From contig JAIETJ010000023.1 of assembly GCA_019745275.1 (NCBI GenBank), positions 1 to 44,733 of the forward strand: a DNA stretch of 44,733 bases, given 5' to 3'. Source of the stretch: Pseudomonadaceae bacterium (GTDB taxonomy: Bacteria > Pseudomonadota > Gammaproteobacteria > Pseudomonadales > Pseudomonadaceae). Below, piece after piece: positions 34,068 to 44,128 of this stretch. The notes beneath the pieces are model-generated. The model did not search any database. It was given only the letters and a program-made list of their open reading frames with translations, and was not told the DNA's origin. Every line of letters starts with the position of its first letter. The first letter of the stretch is position 1. The translations under genes were made by a program, and so were the position numbers.

Positions 34068-34607
34068 TTAATCGGCTGGGGTCGCCAGAAAGCGCTGCAA
34101 GGCGAGCAATGAATCGGGGCAAAACGGCTGTTGCGCCGACAGCTGCGCTAGCGCACTAAGCTCGACAAACCGGGCCTGTTGCACTTCTTCCGCTTGCAGG
34201 ATTAAGGGCGCGTCCGAGATGGCCGAAAACACCGCACACCACAGCCGGTTATTGGGCTGCTCAAAACGGAAGCGGCCATGCTCGCGCAGTTCCACCCCTG
34301 CAATGCCCAGTTCCTCTTCCAGCTCACGGGCGGCGGACTCGGCGTAGCTTTCGTCGGCCTGCAGCATGCCGCCGGCGGCTACATCCCAGTAACCGGGATA
34401 AACCGCTTTACTCAGGGTGCGCTGGTGAATGCACAGCTCGCCAGCGCTATTGAACAGCAGGATAAAACTGCAGCGACCAATCAGTCCGCGCGCGCGCAAC
34501 TCAGCACGCGGCAGACCGCCAAGCAGCTGGTCGCGCTCATCCACCCAAGCAATTAGCTCGGCATCCGAGGCGGCGCGATGGGCCGCCTCTTGCGCACTGA
34601 CGAGCAT
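34068..34607 (-). CDS. NUDIX hydrolase (YfcD-like)
   Basis: 179 residues from ATG 34607; a GTG immediately before it (34610) is also in frame. The Nudix box is complete: G-x5-E-x7-REL-x-EELG, read as GMLQADE... followed by RELEEELGI, with the catalytic Glu residues. The N-terminus (DAELIAWVDERDQLLG) and HQRTLSKAVYPGYWDVAAGG resemble IPP-isomerase-like/YfcD Nudix proteins. It hydrolyses a nucleoside-diphosphate-linked or prenyl-diphosphate-like compound; the substrate is unknown. The start lies just after the DUF2333 stop (TGA-GTG-ATG), so the two are translationally coupled. Confidence 0.93.
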   Translation of the reverse strand: MLVSAQEAAHRAASDAELIAWVDERDQLLGGLPRAELRARGLIGRCSFILLFNSAGELCIHQRTLSKAVYPGYWDVAAGGMLQADESYAESAARELEEELGIAGVELREHGRFRFEQPNNRLWCAVFSAISDAPLILQAEEVQQARFVELSALAQLSAQQPFCPDSLLALQRFLATPAD

Positions 34608-34610
34608 CAC

Positions 34611-35681
34611 TCAGCCCTGCGTCAGCAGAGTACGCAGGTCAATAATTGCGGCGTTGGCGCGGGAAATATAGTTAGCCATCACCAACGAATGGTTGGCCAA
34701 CACGCCATAGCCGCTGCCATTCAAAATCATCGGGCTCCACAGCGGCTCTTGCGCCGCTTCCAGTTCACGAATGATCTGGCGCACGCTGACGGTGGCGTTT
34801 TTCTTCGCCAGCACATCGGCGAAATCCACTTCGATGGCACGTAGCAAATGCGACAAAGCCCAGGCCTGACCACGAGCTTCGTAGAAGACGTTATCTATCT
34901 GCAGCCACGGGGTTTTGACCATTTCTTCGCTGAGCAGTGGGGTTTCACCGCTAGCAAGCGCCGCCTCACCCTTGGTGTCGGTATTCAGGCGCACCCGGCC
35001 AACACTGGCCGACAAGCGTTGCGACAACGAACCCAAGCGCGTACCCACATCACCCAGCCAGTTATTCAGGTTATCGGCGCGGGTATAGAACTGTGCATTT
35101 GGCTGGCTCGGGTCGGACAGGCGCACTAAATAACGATCGAGCGATTTAATCCCTTCGCGGTATTCCTGCTCGGTGGCCGGCAAGGCCCAGCTTTTATTGT
35201 CGAAGTTAAAGCGCGGCTCGGCCTTGGCCAAGTCTGGGTCTTCGGTTGACTGTGACTGCGAACGGGCGAAGTCTTTGCGCAGCGCCCGCGACATGTCGCG
35301 CACCTGCACCACTACCCCGTATTCCCAGCTGGGCATGTTGTCCAGCCACAGACCCGGCGGGGCGATGTCGTTAGACAAATAGCCGCCGTCTTTATCGAGC
35401 AAGGTAGAGGCCACGGTTTTTAGCGTCTCGACCGTGGTGTAACCACTCACCAAGGGCCGCTGGGCTTTTTCGGCCGCCGCTTGCGCCTGCTGCTGGACCG
35501 GGAAAGCGCCCGGCTCTTGGCTCCAATACCAACCGATCACCCCGGCTGCCAGCAGGTATAAACCGAGCAGACCGCCGAGGGCGCGGCTGAGCCAAAGGCC
35601 GCCAAAATAACTGCGCACATCGTCTACCGAATCATCGACCCGATCGCGCAACTCGGTTTTGCGGTTTTTCCAGTCCAACAT
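34611..35681 (-). CDS. DUF2333 family membrane-anchored protein
   Basis: 356 residues; AAGGA lies before ATG 35681. One hydrophobic segment near residues 36-53 (ALGGLLGLYLLAAGVIGWYW) indicates a single-pass inner-membrane protein with a short cytoplasmic N-terminus and a large periplasmic, mainly helical domain. Conserved pieces include GGYLSNDIAPPGLWLDNMP and the segment PLWSPMILNGSGYGVLANHS. Function unknown; it corresponds to PA4842. It is the first gene of a leftward unit with the NUDIX hydrolase, and divergent from gcbA across 271 bp. Confidence 0.9.
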   Translation of the reverse strand: MLDWKNRKTELRDRVDDSVDDVRSYFGGLWLSRALGGLLGLYLLAAGVIGWYWSQEPGAFPVQQQAQAAAEKAQRPLVSGYTTVETLKTVASTLLDKDGGYLSNDIAPPGLWLDNMPSWEYGVVVQVRDMSRALRKDFARSQSQSTEDPDLAKAEPRFNFDNKSWALPATEQEYREGIKSLDRYLVRLSDPSQPNAQFYTRADNLNNWLGDVGTRLGSLSQRLSASVGRVRLNTDTKGEAALASGETPLLSEEMVKTPWLQIDNVFYEARGQAWALSHLLRAIEVDFADVLAKKNATVSVRQIIRELEAAQEPLWSPMILNGSGYGVLANHSLVMANYISRANAAIIDLRTLLTQG

Positions 35682-35952
35682 AGCGAAGTCCTTCTGAGAC
35701 CAAATGCATGGGTGTGAGCCGCCACGTCTGCGCCGCTCGCGTACTTAGCACTATAAGGGATGCGTGAGCGGTTGCGCAGCGCATCACGGCAAACTTAGTG
35801 CGGGGACGGCAGACTGGACCAGTATGAGCGCCAGCACAAAGCAGACAAAAGGCTGACGTCAATTGACCGACGGCTTCAAGCCAGCCACTGACAAGTGCTA
35901 GCATTGCGCCATCACACGCCGCTCAATATCACCCTAGCCAATTCAGCAGGCC

Positions 35953-37569
35953 ATGCTCGAGCCAGAAGACCCCAACAGCGACCGCCTCAAGCATCACTTT
36001 GCCCGGCGCGTGATTCACCAAGCAAGGCTCACCCTTGAGGTTTGGCAGCGCCTGCAGCGTGGCGCTTGGAACGCCGAAGAAATGGCTGAACTGGCGGAGA
36101 GCAATCTGCTGCTGCTGCGCTACGCGCAACGTTTCGAGCAAGCCGAACACGCGCAATTGGCCGAAGGCATCGATAACTGTCTAATTGCCGTGGGCGAGAA
36201 TCACGGCCGCCTCAACAGCGAGCTGATTAGCGAACTCAACCTGCTGATGCACCGCCTGTCGCGCACCGGCCTGCGCCACGGCGACCAGCTGGAGCAAACC
36301 CTGCTACCGGCGCTGCGCAAACCTATCTATATAGCCCTGCACGACCATCAGCACGCCGAGCGTTTGAGCCTGCAATTGCAGTCGTTTGGCCTACTGACCC
36401 AAGCCATCGACACGGCCAATGGTTTTCGTGCGGCAATGGCCGAGCGCCGCCCCGCCGCCATCATCATCGACATCAACTTTGCCGGCGCGGGCTGCGGCCT
36501 GCGCTTGGCCGAAGAGGTTCAAAACAGCCGCGCCGAGAAACTGCCACTGCTGTTTTTCAGCCAAGAAGACACCGATACCGACACCCGCCTAAAAGCCGTG
36601 CGCGCCGGCGGCCAAGCGTTTTTCACCGGCACCCTAGAGGCCTCGACCCTGCTTGAGCGGATCGAGCAACTGACCCACAGCGGCCAGTACGAGCCTTATA
36701 AAGTATTGATTATTGACGACTCACGCGCACAAGCCACCTACACCGAACGCAGCCTCAACAGCGCCGGCATTCTCACCCGCACCCTGACCGAGCCGGCCCG
36801 CGCCATGGGCGAACTGGCTGAGTTTCAGCCCGACTTAATCATCCTCGACATGTATATGCCCGGCTGCAACGGCCCGGAGCTGGCCAAGGTCATCCGCCAT
36901 AACGACCGCTACGTCAGCGTGCCGATTATTTACCTGTCGGCCGAGGACGATCTGGACAAACAGCTGGATGCCATGGGCGAAGGCGGTGACGACTTTTTAA
37001 CCAAACCAATCAAGCCGCGCCACCTGATCGCCACCGTGCGCCAGCGCGCCGCACGGGCGCGCCACCTGCACGCACGGATGGTGCGCGACAGCCTCACGGG
37101 CTTGTATAACCACACCCATATTCTGCAGTTACTCGATGACGCCCGCGCCCGCGCCCTGCGCACCGAGCAACCGCTAAGTTTTGCCATGCTCGACATCGAC
37201 TTTTTCAAGAAGGTTAACGACACCTACGGCCACCCGGTGGGCGATCGGGTAATCAAGAGCCTGGCGATGTTTCTCAAGCAACGACTGCGCAAATCCGACT
37301 ACATCGGCCGCTACGGCGGCGAAGAATTTGCTGTAGTGCTGCCCGACACCGACGCCGCCACCGCGCAGCAGGTCTTGGAAGACATTCGCCAGCGCTTTGC
37401 CGAGATCCTGCACCCCGCACAACCGCAAGACCTCACCTGCACCTTTAGCTGCGGCATCGCCGAACTGCATGACCGCGAAGACGGCAAAACTCTGTCGAAT
37501 AACGCCGACCTAGCGCTGTACAGCGCCAAACATGCCGGGCGCAACCGCAGCGTCATTTTTACCGACTAG
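35953..37569 (+). CDS. gcbA: diguanylate cyclase response regulator (GcbA-like)
   Basis: 538 residues. After an N-terminal helical region (about 1-115) come two receiver domains. REC1 (about 123-240) has D173 in IIIDIN, but its surrounding motifs are degraded. REC2 (about 250-365) has a normal acceptor D299 in LDMYMPG and the paired acids IIDDS. The GGDEF domain follows, with active site GGEEF at 455-459 and an inhibitory I-site RKSD at 446-449. It should make c-di-GMP from two GTP and be product-inhibited. PA4843 and P. fluorescens GcbA, its counterparts, promote surface attachment. No cognate kinase is adjacent; ctpL follows 102 bp later. Confidence 0.92.
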   Translation: MLEPEDPNSDRLKHHFARRVIHQARLTLEVWQRLQRGAWNAEEMAELAESNLLLLRYAQRFEQAEHAQLAEGIDNCLIAVGENHGRLNSELISELNLLMHRLSRTGLRHGDQLEQTLLPALRKPIYIALHDHQHAERLSLQLQSFGLLTQAIDTANGFRAAMAERRPAAIIIDINFAGAGCGLRLAEEVQNSRAEKLPLLFFSQEDTDTDTRLKAVRAGGQAFFTGTLEASTLLERIEQLTHSGQYEPYKVLIIDDSRAQATYTERSLNSAGILTRTLTEPARAMGELAEFQPDLIILDMYMPGCNGPELAKVIRHNDRYVSVPIIYLSAEDDLDKQLDAMGEGGDDFLTKPIKPRHLIATVRQRAARARHLHARMVRDSLTGLYNHTHILQLLDDARARALRTEQPLSFAMLDIDFFKKVNDTYGHPVGDRVIKSLAMFLKQRLRKSDYIGRYGGEEFAVVLPDTDAATAQQVLEDIRQRFAEILHPAQPQDLTCTFSCGIAELHDREDGKTLSNNADLALYSAKHAGRNRSVIFTD

Positions 37570-37671
37570 CTCGCAATCAACTCCGACGCCTGACAACCTC
37601 CACGTCACAAGACTGCAACAAAAACGCCATACAGTTGCTGGCATTACGCCACTTCGCTGAGCGATTTTTGC

Positions 37672-39633
37672 ATGCGCCTGAAACAACTGACCAACCTGAA
37701 TACCCTGCTGCTGATCGGCGTCTGCCTAGGTCTAGGCGCTACGCTCTGGTGGTCGCAACGGGCGCTAGAGCGGCCTTATTTACTGATGGACCGCTACCTA
37801 AGCCTGTCACAAAATTTCCAACAAGCGGTCGCGCAAAATATCCACGACTACCTCGCCAGCGGCGATGCCCTGCGCCACAGCGCCGCCAGCCAAGCGATCG
37901 AACAATTCGAGCAACAACTCGATGACTTACCCGCAGAACTGAGCGCGCAACTGCGCCCGAGCCTGAAGGAGTTGCGTGAATTTAGTGCCAGCCAATTGCT
38001 CGCCGCCGGCAAACTGGCTGGCGACCCACAAGCCCTGCTGCTGCAAGCCGAACGTGAAATGGCCGACAGCTTGCAGCAACTCAACCAGTACGCCGAGCAA
38101 GCCAACGCCGCCAGTGCCGATTATCGACAGCCACTGTTTCTAGCCGCCGAGCGCCTCAGCCGTTTAGCTCACGCGCGCAGCAAATTAGTCAGCAGTGGGC
38201 GCAGCGAGTTGCGCGGCGAAGTCGAGCGCGAACTAGCACAACTCAAGGCACAAGCCAGCGCCCTCGACAGCCTCGCGCTGCTCGGTGTGCGCACCAACCA
38301 AGCCGCCAGCAGCGATAGCTTTGCTGACCTCATGGGTTTGGCTAGCGATACCGAGCAATCAGTCAGCGAAGACCAAGGCATTGCCCTGAAACGCGATTTC
38401 AACAGCTTACTGCAGCGCTACCCGGCCGAACTCACCCGCACCAGCGACCTGATCGAGCAACGCCAACAATTGGCGGTCAGCACCCAAGCCAAGGTCACCG
38501 CCCTGCAGCAGGCACTCGCTGCGCTGGAACCTGCGGTGCGCGCCGAACACGCCCGCATCCAGAGCCAAGTACAACGCGTGCAGGGGCTGATGATTGGCCT
38601 GATCCTGCTGATCGCATTAGTCATCGACAGCATTCAACGGCGCCTGACCAACGTGCTTAACCGCTTGGTGCCGGCGCTGTCTGCCTGGGCGGCGGGCGAC
38701 TTTAGCGTCGAGATTAAACTCAACCCGCGCACCCAAGAACTGCACGACATCCAAGAGTCACTCAATCGCCTGCGCGCCTATTTAGTCGATTTAGTCGGCA
38801 CCATTCGCGGACATGCCGAGCAAGTAGCCGACAGCAGCCGCACCCTGGCTGACTTAAGCGGCGGCTTACACCGCGGCGCCGAACGCCAAGCCGGTGACAG
38901 TGCGCAAATTCGCGACGCCCTCGGCGAGTTGGAAGGCAGCATCTTGCAAGTCGCCGACGATGCCAGTCAGGCCGCCAACGCCAGCCGCGACGCCGGGCGC
39001 GCCGTCGAACAGGGGCAAACGGTCATTGGCCACAGCCTCACCGGACTGTATGGCTTGGTCGGCGAAGTGCGCGGCAACGCCAAGGCCATCGAGCATCTGG
39101 CCGAAGAAACCGCCACCATCGGCAAAGTCTTAACGGTAATTCGCGGCATCGCCGAGCAGACCAACTTACTGGCCCTAAATGCCGCCATCGAGGCCGCGCG
39201 CGCCGGTGAGATGGGCCGTGGCTTTGCCGTGGTGGCGGAGGAGGTACGTTCATTGGCCTTGCGCACCAGCGGCGCCACCGAAGAAATTCAGCAGCTGATT
39301 GCCCGTCTGCAACAAGCCGCAGGCAAATCGCTAGAAGCCATGCGCAGCCAAGTCGGTCACGCTGAAATCACCGCCAGCCAAGCCTCCGCCGCCGATAGCG
39401 CGCTGGTCGAAATAGTCGCGGCCATTCACACCATCGCCCATATGGCCGAACGCATCGCCAGCACCACCGCCCAACAAAGCGGCGCAGTCGGCGACATACG
39501 CGAGCACAGTGAGCGGATTCATATTCTCGGCGGCGACAACCTGCAGCGCATCGGCCAAGGTCGCGAGCAAGGCGAGCATTTACTCAGGCTGGGCGGGCAG
39601 TTGCACACTGCTGTGCAGGCATTTCGGGTCTAG
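37672..39633 (+). CDS. ctpL: methyl-accepting chemotaxis protein CtpL-like
   Basis: 653 residues. TM1 (about 9-28) is followed by a large, Gln/Ala/Leu-rich helical periplasmic region (about 30-305). TM2 (307-325), HAMP and a signalling domain follow, with [23 protein letters not shown] (split over two helices) and [14 protein letters not shown]. The position between gcbA and dsbD equals PA4844, ctpL, a P. aeruginosa receptor reported to mediate phosphate taxis at low phosphate. Identity of the ligand here is inferred from synteny and overall form. The ATG at 37672 lacks a strong Shine-Dalgarno site. Confidence 0.85.
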   Translation: MRLKQLTNLNTLLLIGVCLGLGATLWWSQRALERPYLLMDRYLSLSQNFQQAVAQNIHDYLASGDALRHSAASQAIEQFEQQLDDLPAELSAQLRPSLKELREFSASQLLAAGKLAGDPQALLLQAEREMADSLQQLNQYAEQANAASADYRQPLFLAAERLSRLAHARSKLVSSGRSELRGEVERELAQLKAQASALDSLALLGVRTNQAASSDSFADLMGLASDTEQSVSEDQGIALKRDFNSLLQRYPAELTRTSDLIEQRQQLAVSTQAKVTALQQALAALEPAVRAEHARIQSQVQRVQGLMIGLILLIALVIDSIQRRLTNVLNRLVPALSAWAAGDFSVEIKLNPRTQELHDIQESLNRLRAYLVDLVGTIRGHAEQVADSSRTLADLSGGLHRGAERQAGDSAQIRDALGELEGSILQVADDASQAANASRDAGRAVEQGQTVIGHSLTGLYGLVGEVRGNAKAIEHLAEETATIGKVLTVIRGIAEQTNLLALNAAIEAARAGEMGRGFAVVAEEVRSLALRTSGATEEIQQLIARLQQAAGKSLEAMRSQVGHAEITASQASAADSALVEIVAAIHTIAHMAERIASTTAQQSGAVGDIREHSERIHILGGDNLQRIGQGREQGEHLLRLGGQLHTAVQAFRV

Positions 39634-39724
39634 GCCGCACGGACAAACCTACTTACAGCCGCAGCGCTACGGAGCGGGCGCACCTTCGGCTATGATGGGC
39701 GCTCATTTGCCGAGCGAGACCTCC

Positions 39725-41515
39725 ATGCGCCGCCTGCTAAGTTTGCTGCTGTTATTAGTCGCCTTGCCGGCCAGTGCTGGTTTGCTGGATAACCGCCCCA
39801 ATCCAACCCTGGGCGGCGCGCTGAATAACAGCCGTGATTTTCTGCCGGTGCGCGAGGCCTTTCGTCTCGATCTAATCGAGCGCAGCCCCACAGCGATCAA
39901 ACTGCAATTTATCGCCGCCGATGGTTACTACCTGTATCGCCATCGCTTTCAGTTTCACAGTGACCCCGCCGACATCACCCTTGGCGCAGCGCAAATGCCC
40001 GCAGGGCTGGAAAAAACCGACGAGTACTTCGGCAAAGTCGAGGTCTATCACGGCGTACTGGATGTTGAACTGCCGCTCGATAGCGCCGAGCAACGCCCCT
40101 TCACACTGCAGGTTACTTACCAAGGCTGCGCCGACAAGGGCCTGTGTTACCCGCCAGAAACTCAAAGTTTTACCATTCCAGCCGCCGAACAAGGCGACAG
40201 CGACTCGACCTCAGCAGTTGCAACAACGACAGGAACAACCCGCACCTGGAGCTGGCGTGAGTTAGCGTTGTTTTTCCTCGCCGGCTTAGGCCTGACCTTT
40301 ACCCCCTGCGTACTGCCGATGCTGCCGATTCTGTCCGGGGTGGTGCTGCGCGGCCAAGTTGGGGGGATGCGTGGCTTTAGCTTATCGCTGGCTTATGTGC
40401 TGTCGATGGCCGCCTGCTTCGCCTTACTCGGCGCACTCATGGGCGTATTTGGCGCGGAACTAAACTTGCAGGCGCGCCTGCAATCGCCGTGGGTACTGGT
40501 ACCCTTTGCGCTGTTCTTTGCCGGGTTTGCATTGGCTATGTTCGGCCTTTATGAACTGCGCCTGCCGCGCTTTATAAGCGACCGCCTCGACCGCTTAGCC
40601 GGCAACACTCGTGGCGGCTCGTTGTGGGGCGCGGCGCTACTGGGCGTGCTGTCGAGCCTGCTGCTATCGCCCTGTGTTTCGGCACCACTGGCCGGCGCAC
40701 TGCTGTATATCAGCAGCAGCGGCGATGCCCTGGGCGGTGGCCTCAAGCTGTTTGTGCTGGGCCTTGGCATGGGCGCACCGATGGTGCTGTTTGCCACCGG
40801 CGGTGGCGCCTTGCTACCGAAAAGCGGCAATTGGATGGTCAGCGTACGCAACACCTTTGGCGTGTTGTTGCTGGCGGTGGCCATTTGGCTGCTCGACCGA
40901 GTCCTGCCAGCGCCGTTGACCCTAGCCTTGTGGGGCGTGCTTGCGGCCGGCGTGGCGCTGTATTTAGGCGCGCTGGAGTTCACCGTTAAAACCCATCGGC
41001 AAAAGTTCGCGCAGCTCGGCGGCTTGATTTTACTGGTCTACGCACTGGCCAGCTGGATTGGCGCCCTGCAAGGGCAAAGCGACCCACTGCGCCCACTAGG
41101 TACAATCGCCAGTAACACCAGCACCGCGCCAACCGCAAGCGCGCACAGTAGCTGGCAGACCATCCGTACGGCCGCCGAGCTGAAGCAGGCCCTGGCTAAT
41201 GCCAAAGCGGCCCAGCAACCCCTGCTGCTCGATTGGTACGCCGACTGGTGCATCAGCTGCAAAGTGATCGAGCGCGAAGTGCTGAACAATGCCGAGGTGA
41301 TTAGCGCACTGGCCGGCTATCAGCTAATTCGCTTCGACATGAGCGCCAGTACCCCCGAGCAGCGGGCCTTGCTCGATAGTTACCAACTGTTCGGGCCGCC
41401 CGCCTTGTTATTTTTTGCCGCCAGCGGTGACGAACAGCACGACTTACGTGTCATAGGTGAGATCAACGCCAGCGACTTTGCCGCCCGCGTGCGCCGCGCC
41501 AACGCCGCAAATTAA
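39725..41515 (+). CDS. dsbD: thiol:disulfide interchange protein DsbD
   Basis: 596 residues from ATG 39725, which opens a signal peptide (LLLLLVALPASA). The frame is open further upstream, overlapping ctpL, and that start is rejected. The three DsbD domains each keep their cysteine pair: periplasmic alpha C135 and C141 (YQGCADKGLCYPP), membrane beta C195 (FTPCVLP) and C317 (LSPCVSAP), and periplasmic thioredoxin-like gamma C509-I-S-C512. It passes electrons from cytoplasmic thioredoxin to periplasmic DsbC, DsbG and CcmG. It has eight membrane segments. It is the counterpart of PA4845 (dipZ). It may be transcribed with ctpL, since only 91 bp separate them. Confidence 0.96.
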   Translation: MRRLLSLLLLLVALPASAGLLDNRPNPTLGGALNNSRDFLPVREAFRLDLIERSPTAIKLQFIAADGYYLYRHRFQFHSDPADITLGAAQMPAGLEKTDEYFGKVEVYHGVLDVELPLDSAEQRPFTLQVTYQGCADKGLCYPPETQSFTIPAAEQGDSDSTSAVATTTGTTRTWSWRELALFFLAGLGLTFTPCVLPMLPILSGVVLRGQVGGMRGFSLSLAYVLSMAACFALLGALMGVFGAELNLQARLQSPWVLVPFALFFAGFALAMFGLYELRLPRFISDRLDRLAGNTRGGSLWGAALLGVLSSLLLSPCVSAPLAGALLYISSSGDALGGGLKLFVLGLGMGAPMVLFATGGGALLPKSGNWMVSVRNTFGVLLLAVAIWLLDRVLPAPLTLALWGVLAAGVALYLGALEFTVKTHRQKFAQLGGLILLVYALASWIGALQGQSDPLRPLGTIASNTSTAPTASAHSSWQTIRTAAELKQALANAKAAQQPLLLDWYADWCISCKVIEREVLNNAEVISALAGYQLIRFDMSASTPEQRALLDSYQLFGPPALLFFAASGDEQHDLRVIGEINASDFAARVRRANAAN

Positions 41516-41630
41516 GCGCCAGCATCGCGCAATTGCACTAAAAAAACGACATCGTGCCGGTTACTCCCGAGAACTGGACAGCGCGCAACGCATTCGGCAT
41601 AGTCAGCAACGCTAAGCACAGGACAACACT

Positions 41631-42083
41631 ATGGCCACCTTACTGGTGCTGCACGGACCCAACTTAAATCTCTTGGGTAGCCGCGAGCCCGGCGTCTATG
41701 GCGCCACCACGCTAGAACAGATCAATCTTGACCTTGAGCAGCGCGCCCGCGCCGCCGGTCATCATTTGCTGTATCTGCAAAGCAATGCTGAATACGAACT
41801 GATCGAGCGCATTCATGCGGCGCGTAACGAAGGCGTGGATTTTATTCTGATCAATCCCGCCGCCTTTACCCACACCAGCGTGGCATTACGTGACGCGCTG
41901 CTGGCGGTGAGCATCCCATTCATCGAAGTGCACCTTTCTAACGTGCATAAACGCGAAGCTTTCCGTCATCACTCGTACTTTTCTGATGTTGCCGTAGGGG
42001 TGATTTGCGGCCTTGGCGCCAGCGGCTACCGCCTGGCCCTAGACGCGGCGCTAGAGCAAATAGAACAAAATAAACGTCCCTGA
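41631..42083 (+). CDS. aroQ: type II 3-dehydroquinate dehydratase
   Basis: 150 residues, standard size for the type II enzyme, which removes water from 3-dehydroquinate in the shikimate pathway and forms dodecamers. Conserved parts are the start [17 protein letters not shown], the lid with Y23, [17 protein letters not shown] (substrate binding), [18 protein letters not shown] with the general-acid His, and [15 protein letters not shown] lies before ATG 41631. It precedes accB by 24 bp, the usual Pseudomonas arrangement, so the three genes aroQ-accB-accC are probably one operon. Confidence 0.97.
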   Translation: MATLLVLHGPNLNLLGSREPGVYGATTLEQINLDLEQRARAAGHHLLYLQSNAEYELIERIHAARNEGVDFILINPAAFTHTSVALRDALLAVSIPFIEVHLSNVHKREAFRHHSYFSDVAVGVICGLGASGYRLALDAALEQIEQNKRP

Positions 42084-42107
42084 CCTGATAGTGGGAGTTG
42101 TTGCAAA

Positions 42108-42572
42108 ATGGATATCCGTAAAGTTAAAAAACTCATTGAACTGCTGGAAGAGTCCGGCATTGACGAGTTAGAAATTCGTGAAGGCGAAGAGTCTGTGCGC
42201 ATCAGTCGGCACAGCAAGCAACCTGCCTATGCACAACCCATGTATGCCCCGGCACCTGCCCCAGTGGCTGCCGCACCCGTCGCCGCAGCCACTGCAGTTG
42301 CCCCGGCAAGCGAAGTGGCCAGCGCACCAAAAATGAATGGCCAAGTGGCCCGCTCACCGATGGTCGGCACTTTCTACCGCACCCCGGGCCCGGCCTCACC
42401 GGCGTTCGTGGAAATCGGTCAGAGCGTGAAGAAAGGCGACATCCTTTGCATCGTTGAAGCGATGAAAATGATGAACCACATTGAAGCCGAAACCAGCGGC
42501 GTGATCGAATCCATCTTGGTGGAAAACGGTCAGCCGGTGGAATACGACCAACCGCTGTTCACCATCTTTTGA
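42108..42572 (+). CDS. accB: biotin carboxyl carrier protein of acetyl-CoA carboxylase
   Basis: 154 residues. The N-terminal dimerisation region ([17 protein letters not shown]) is followed by an Ala/Pro/Val-rich flexible linker (about 38-75). The biotinyl domain follows, with the modified lysine K120 in [13 protein letters not shown]. It carries the carboxyl group between biotin carboxylase (AccC, next gene) and the carboxyltransferase AccA/AccD in the first step of fatty-acid synthesis. GGGAG lies before ATG 42108. accC starts 17 bp after the stop. Confidence 0.98.
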   Translation: MDIRKVKKLIELLEESGIDELEIREGEESVRISRHSKQPAYAQPMYAPAPAPVAAAPVAAATAVAPASEVASAPKMNGQVARSPMVGTFYRTPGPASPAFVEIGQSVKKGDILCIVEAMKMMNHIEAETSGVIESILVENGQPVEYDQPLFTIF

Positions 42573-42589
42573 TGCGCGGAGAGCCGGCA

Positions 42590-43942
42590 ATGCTGCTGCA
42601 AAAAGTCCTGATCGCCAACCGCGGCGAAATCGCCCTGCGCATTCTGCGGGCCTGCAAAGAACTCGGCATTAAGACCGTGGCGGTGTACTCCACCGCCGAC
42701 CGCGAATTAATGCACCTAGGCCTAGCCGACGAAACCGTCTGCATTGGCCCGGCCTCGGCAGCCCAGTCATACCTGCAGATTCCGGCCATTATTGCCGCTG
42801 CCGAAGTGACCGGCGCTACCGCCATTCACCCAGGCTATGGCTTTCTGGCAGAAAACGCCGACTTCGCCGAGCAAGTGGAAAACTCCGGCTTTGCCTTTAT
42901 CGGCCCGAAAGCCGAGACCATTCGTTTAATGGGCGACAAGGTTTCCGCCAAGCACGCCATGAAGCTGGCCGGCGTACCGACCGTACCGGGTTCCGACGGC
43001 CCGCTGCCGGAAGACGAAGAAACCGCCTTGGCGATTGGCCGCGAAGTGGGCTACCCAGTGATTATCAAAGCCGCTGGCGGCGGCGGCGGTCGCGGCATGC
43101 GCGTGGTGTACAGCGAAGAAGAGCTGATCAAATCGGCGCAACTGACGCGCACCGAAGCCGGCGCCTTCTTCGGCAATTCGATGGTCTATCTGGAAAAATT
43201 CCTGACCAATCCGCGTCACGTCGAAGTCCAGGTATTGTCGGACGGTCAAGGCAACGCCATTCACCTAGGCGACCGCGATTGCTCCCTACAACGCCGTCAC
43301 CAGAAGGTGCTGGAAGAAGCGCCAGCACCGGGCATCGACGAAAAGGCCCGCCAAGAAGTCTTGGCCCGCTGCGTTAAAGCCTGTATCGACATCGGCTACC
43401 GTGGCGCCGGCACCTTCGAGTTCCTGTACGAAAACGGCCATTTCTACTTCATCGAGATGAACACCCGCGTGCAGGTTGAGCATCCGGTTTCGGAAATGGT
43501 CACTGGCATCGATATCGTCAAGGAGATGCTCAGCATCGCCGCTGGCAATAAGTTGTCGCTTAGCCAAAAAGACGTGGTCATTCGTGGTCACTCGCTGGAG
43601 TGCCGGATCAACGCCGAAGATCCGGCGACCTTTATGCCCTGCCCCGGCCTGGTTAAGCACTTTCATGCACCGGGCGGCAATGGCGTGCGGGTCGACTCAC
43701 ACCTGTACAGCGGCTACCGCGTGCCGTCGAACTATGATTCTTTGATCGGCAAGCTGATTACCTACGGCGCCACCCGCGACGAAGCCTTGGCACGGATGCG
43801 TAATGCGCTGGACGAAATCGTGGTCGACGGGATCAAAACCAATATCCCGCTGCACCGCGACTTGGTGCGCGATCCGGGCTTCTGCGAAGGTGGGGTGAAT
43901 ATTCACTACCTGGAAAAGAAACTCGGCATGGATAAGCACTGA
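42590..43942 (+). CDS. accC: biotin carboxylase subunit of acetyl-CoA carboxylase
   Basis: 450 residues from ATG 42590 (GGAG at eight bases); upstream in-frame codons overlapping accB are rejected. The ATP-grasp enzyme carboxylates biotin on AccB using bicarbonate and ATP. Visible motifs are the N-terminal [18 protein letters not shown], the glycine-rich ATP loop [33 protein letters not shown] (split by the strand), and the catalytic [14 protein letters not shown]. Length matches E. coli AccC (449). A hairpin follows the gene, ending the aroQ-accBC transcript before prmA. Confidence 0.98.
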   Translation: MLLQKVLIANRGEIALRILRACKELGIKTVAVYSTADRELMHLGLADETVCIGPASAAQSYLQIPAIIAAAEVTGATAIHPGYGFLAENADFAEQVENSGFAFIGPKAETIRLMGDKVSAKHAMKLAGVPTVPGSDGPLPEDEETALAIGREVGYPVIIKAAGGGGGRGMRVVYSEEELIKSAQLTRTEAGAFFGNSMVYLEKFLTNPRHVEVQVLSDGQGNAIHLGDRDCSLQRRHQKVLEEAPAPGIDEKARQEVLARCVKACIDIGYRGAGTFEFLYENGHFYFIEMNTRVQVEHPVSEMVTGIDIVKEMLSIAAGNKLSLSQKDVVIRGHSLECRINAEDPATFMPCPGLVKHFHAPGGNGVRVDSHLYSGYRVPSNYDSLIGKLITYGATRDEALARMRNALDEIVVDGIKTNIPLHRDLVRDPGFCEGGVNIHYLEKKLGMDKH

Positions 43943-43984
43943 GCCTAGGCTCTGCCGCGTAGCTAATACGCAGCTAGATGTTCA

Positions 43985-44013
43985 ACAAGGGCTGCCCACT
44001 GGGCGGCCCTTGT
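43985..44013 (+). terminator. hairpin terminator after accC
   Basis: ACAAGGGC (43985-43992) pairs with GCCCTTGT (44006-44013), and an inner GCCC/GGGC stem encloses the loop ACT. CGTTTCC follows, so the U-tract is short. Placement 43 bases after the stop supports termination. Confidence 0.65.
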
Positions 44014-44128
44014 CGTTTCCACCCTCACCGTTCAGCCGCCGCAGTGGAAGCCGGCCAGCCGCTCAAGTAAGCTTGCGCGCCCGCAGCCGCAGTCCGGCCG
44101 CTGCGTTTTATTGTTTAAGAGGTTTGCC

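Noticed and set aside
39509..39724. N-terminal extension of dsbD overlapping ctpL
   Set aside because: It would place 72 unrelated residues before a textbook signal peptide beginning at 39725.
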